Positions 59,051 to 64,000 of a stretch of 64,000 bases of DNA are shown in pieces. Position numbers and translations under genes: made by a program. This DNA comes from Phaseolus vulgaris (Eukaryota > Streptophyta > Magnoliopsida > Fabales > Fabaceae). How positions within the stretch are numbered: the stretch's first letter is position 1; the number at the start of each line of letters is the position of its first letter. Location: contig NC_023749.2 of assembly GCF_000499845.2 (NCBI RefSeq), forward strand, positions 1,025,030 through 1,089,029, written 5' to 3'. Under the pieces are notes generated by a model. The model had not been told where the DNA came from, did no database searches, and was given only the letters and a program-made list of their open reading frames with translations.

Positions 59051-60916
59051 TACAAAAAGACTAAAATAACCTCTCTTATTGCACCAAGCTCCACTACTAT
59101 AGTTGCTACACTCATTGCTGCCACTGTGTCTTGTTCTTCTTCTCCATTGCATCCTCGTTATCTAGTGCACTCTTGGAGGAAGAAGAAGAAAGAGAGTAAA
59201 AAGTTGAGTTTGGTGGAAAGCTTGTTCGAAAAAGTATCTCACATATTATGGAAAACTTATTATAAAAAACGTATGATGTGATAGTAACACACAATCACGA
59301 ATCAACTGCAGAAAATAAACAACACAAGATTTCGGTCATCAACTGCAACTTACATCCACACGGGCAACTATTAGGTTTTTATTTTTGTCCTGTTGCACAC
59401 AATTTTATTACAAGCACAAAGATCTCTTAAATAGATATTATAAAGGGAACACAAAGATTAAACCCACTCATTAAACATGGTTTTTAGTCAATCCAACCCA
59501 ATTGGTTCTGACTTCATACCCAATATTCGGAAAAGTTTATCCCAAAAAGCTTGTTCCAGAAAATCACATATATTATGGAAAACTTGTTCCAAAAAATATC
59601 TAATATATTTTGAAAATTGTCAAATTGATAATCTAGAACTCATTCCTAAAACATTCACAAAGGGTAAAATGGTTATTTTAAAAGTCATGAGGTTGTAGGA
59701 GGCAAAAGCCGTTAACATATCATCACATATATTGTTTTAACTGAACAAATGATTTTGTACAAAATGTTGCTTGCAAGCTCACTAGCAAATTATGTAAGAA
59801 CAATCAGATGGAAATATTGAATATGAATTCTGGTAATTCAAACGTGAATATCAATGGAAAAGTAAAGTCAATATTTGTGATCAAACAGTTTCCTTCAAAA
59901 GCAATTTGGTTGATTTTCACTATGGTGTCTGAACTGAACCATGAACTCAAGTTATAATTTGCTTACAGTGATTTGAATGTAAAGTTGCATGCACAGTGGT
60001 TGGATGCTGAAGAATATAGTTTTGATGTACTCATTACAGATACAACATTTAAGAGACAACTTCCATATCATATGCTCTGCTGTCTGTCAGCCCATAATTC
60101 CATTCATCAATACATTCTTTCTTGTCTTCCATAATTGGTAGGGACTACCTATGTCCACCCAATTTCCATTTGAGAGGAGTTACAAAACTATGATACTATT
60201 TCACGTGAGAACAAAACAAAATAAAATATTTTGTTCCATTCTACTCATAGGTTCCACCATTTTCAGTTTCAAATCAAAGCACACCACCTTTTAACCCTCC
60301 AAGTTCTATAACTGTATTGTTTTTAAAATACTCATTCCTTTTAACAGTTTATCAAATGCTACACATGCTTCACTCTTTTTTGTTCTTCATACATCCTCTC
60401 TCTATATATATATATATTAAGATTCTTGTCCTGAATAATTATGAAAGATGTACCTACCAATCTGGCACTAGTTGGTGCTTGATTACAAGGTGCTTTATGC
60501 AGATGGTCCCCTCAGCCTTGCTTTTTCTTTTGTGTATGATTCTCCAATAAGAAACTGCAATAATTTCTTTGAGTTTCAAACTTGATACATGGTATTAATT
60601 TCCCTAGACTGGTGTTACATTTTTAATATTCATGCAGATGCTAAAGATACTTTGTAAGTGTATGAAAACCGTTCCACACTATTATGTAGCTTCCATGGAC
60701 TAGTTTTACTACCATAAGGAGGATGACGAGAGATATTCATAGGACACATAAAACAACTTGTACATTTATCTCCTACTTTCATTTTGTACATATATATCTT
60801 ACAAAAAAATGGGTCTATCTTTACAAAGATAGTCGATGCTTTATGCTTTTTATTTATTTTTAATTGTTACGACATCAGGGTATAAGATAGGATAGTTAGA
60901 GTCAATCATTACATCT
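59051..60916. other. gene-free intergenic region
   Basis: No supportable gene. A segment near 59220-59280 and another near 59545-59600 both contain CTTGTTC.AAAAA and ATATTATGGAAAACTT, a short diverged direct repeat. Confidence 0.4.
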
Positions 60917-61115
60917 GAGGTAGTTTGGAGTTTCGTCAGTGTTTGTCCTTAAGAGGTGTCTTGGTGGATTTAAGGAGAAAAGTGTTTGTAAAACTGTCTT
61001 TAACCTCGACTCGTATACGAGGTAATTCGGAGTTTCGTCACCATTTTTGTCCTTGTCTTGATAGATTTTAAGAGAGAAAAATGTTTATAAAACTGTCCTT
61101 CACCTCGACTTTAAT
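60917..61115. repeat. about 100-bp tandem duplication
   Basis: Copies at about 60917-61018 and 61019-61115. Each starts GAGGTA, then GGAGTTTCGTCA, a TTGTCCTT block and GTAAAACTGTC- or ATAAAACTGTCC-, ending ACCTCGACT. Diverged by substitutions and small indels. No open frame. Confidence 0.8.
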
Positions 61116-62585
61116 ACTATATGGAACTATATTAGGCGTCCAAAAAGTAACTATGGTCATCTGTGTAGCTCTTTTTGAATGCTATCAATTTCCAAGCCAG
61201 CAGAAAATCTTGTGAAGATGCATTGTGGTCTCATCTACGTGGAAAGGTTGTGCTTTACTATGTGATGGGATAACTTTAGTCCATTTTGTGTGGTTGTCTG
61301 GTGAGTGGCTCAAAACCAGAATCCAGAAGCAGGCTTTTTGATAGCCAAAACATTCTGGTGCGATGAAGGTGATGTGGTGCAACTTTCACTGGGTGATGTG
61401 TATTCCAGTGAACAAGAGAAATGGTCTAGAAGCAACCAAATACCGTTCCCCCTCTAATTCTGACACACCATGATGGAATCTCTTCAACAATAAGACATTT
61501 CTCCCTTTTCAGTTAACTTTTTAATAGATCTTTTCCTTTTTAGTGATGGGAACAATTATGCACTGATAACCAAATAAGGGAAAATATACCCCACTAGAAG
61601 TAGTTGAAAAAGAAGGGATAATAAAATCGTAAAACTTTGAATGATTTCCAGAAGTATTATGGCATGAACATGCACTACTTCAAAATTAAGAGGGTAGGTA
61701 CTAGGTTTAAGAAATAATTACACTTTTTAATATTCTTTTGCCATTAATTTCCTTACAAGCCATCATGCAGATGCTGTTCTTATTTTGACAGTTAGATAAG
61801 TTCAGCATACACATTGATGAGTTATGACAAATCATGCTTCATTTAGACAAAATGTAATCAAAACAGAAAAGGGTCAAAACCAAAGTTTGTCCTTGTTTGT
61901 TATTTATTCCATTTTTTATGAACAGTTGCTTCTGACCAAGAAGTAAACCATGATTTAGATTGTATGGACTGTCATAGATTGAATGCTCATCATCTTGCAT
62001 GTTAGCCATATTCATTTTGAGACCATTTTTCAGCAATTTGCTAGAATAATGTCACTATCATCTTATCTCTACTTTTTGCTAACATACTGATATCTTTTTT
62101 GTGGTGGATGTATAAATATCTGTTATAATATTCTTGATGAACTTGGCTTAGCTGCATGAGAGAGAGAAAGAATAGATAAGGGAGTGTTTAAAAATTGATA
62201 TATACATTCGGTCCAGTGCTGATAATATTTATAAGTTCTTTTGGAAACCCTACAATAATTAATGTCTCAAATATTTGATCCCTTTTGTTGACCCTGCTGC
62301 CTTGGTGCTACTACATGAGCCTGTAATGCAATTTTCTCATCAGTAATGATACATACACACACTGACAACTTTTCCTAAATCTCAGCACTCAGCACTCATC
62401 ATTCTGTTTTCTCTTTTTCTCTGATATCAATCAATAACCCTCTTTTGCAGTAATTCTGTATGGTCTGTGTGTCCAAACCTGTCTGGATCATATAACATTT
62501 TAATTTTGGCACTTCCATGAAGAACTATTTTTTTTTCTTTTTTCCACAGATTATTAACAATAAAATAGAATGTTGGAGACTGTGG
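61116..62585. other. intergenic region 3' of the cytokinin dehydrogenase
   Basis: No recognised gene. The left part (61150-61480) is less AT-rich but has no conserved protein in six frames. The cytokinin dehydrogenase 3'UTR must occupy the right end. Confidence 0.4.
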
Positions 62586-63878
<1,293 letters not shown>

Positions 63879-63905
63879 TCATGAACCATCTTGAAATCAT
63901 TTTCT

Positions 63906-64000
63906 GGAAAATTGACCAAAATGGTGTAATTTACTTTCAATATTACACAAATGGGCAACTTCAGTTTAAATAAATTGTGAAGATATTGGATACTGGTTGA
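63906..64000 (+). mobile_element. MULE terminal inverted repeat fragment in a CKX intron, cut by the window end
   Basis: GGAAAATTGACCAAAATGGTG, followed by an AT stretch and ACACAAATGGGCAACTTC, parallels the left terminus of the element at 56190-57484 (AAAATGGTGTATT, then ACATAAATGGACAAAAG). Only about 95 bp is visible. Confidence 0.5.

Overview
This window is nuclear DNA from a flowering plant. The genes are intron-rich with GT-AG junctions, untranslated regions carry introns, intergenic DNA is very AT-rich, and many small non-autonomous transposons are present. The gene families and the repeat types (TRIMs with a 120-bp LTR opening TGTTRGAGATCC, CACTA-ended foldback elements) suggest a legume, probably Phaseoleae such as Phaseolus or Vigna. 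That last step is inference; no species can be proven from the sequence.

Layout. 1163-5367 (minus): an intact seven-exon TPS-b terpene synthase, closest in motif pattern to (E,E)-alpha-farnesene synthases. 5.4-20.6 kb: gene-free DNA with foldback elements, TRIMs, a TIR element and a solo LTR. 22224-25058 and 39326-42205 (both plus): two paralogous CCCH zinc-finger plus RRM proteins, 17 kb apart, inside a duplicated block (about 20.6-27.9 kb and 37.4-43.9 kb) that keeps eight identical coding junctions, a 5'UTR intron, a 3'UTR intron and blocks of flanking non-coding DNA. Between the copies lie a second solo LTR, TRIMs and a decayed F-box gene. 47607-55190 (minus): a complete eight-exon autoinhibited Ca2+-ATPase of the ACA4/ACA11 type, with a Copia remnant in its 3.4-kb first intron. 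55796-56158 (plus): a short B-box protein transcribed divergently from the Ca2+-ATPase across about 600 bp that holds a G-box. A Mutator-like element with 9-10 bp target duplications and a relic zinc knuckle sits just 3' of it. 62586-63868 (minus): the last four exons of a cytokinin dehydrogenase whose 5' end lies beyond the window.

The genes do not form a pathway. Plausible individual roles are volatile terpene defence (TPS), RNA binding (C3H pair), Ca2+ export from the cytosol (ACA), light signalling (BBX) and cytokinin breakdown (CKX). The most interesting structures are the duplicated C3H block with its paired in-frame splice donors and MLLE-like N-terminus, the dated mobile-element insertions (two solo LTRs and one MULE with recognisable target duplications), and a TRIM family whose internal region repeatedly carries about 50-bp tandem duplications. 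I found no clearly unknown multi-gene system. All exon coordinates were derived by hand from splice consensus, reading phase and family similarity; no alignment was run.
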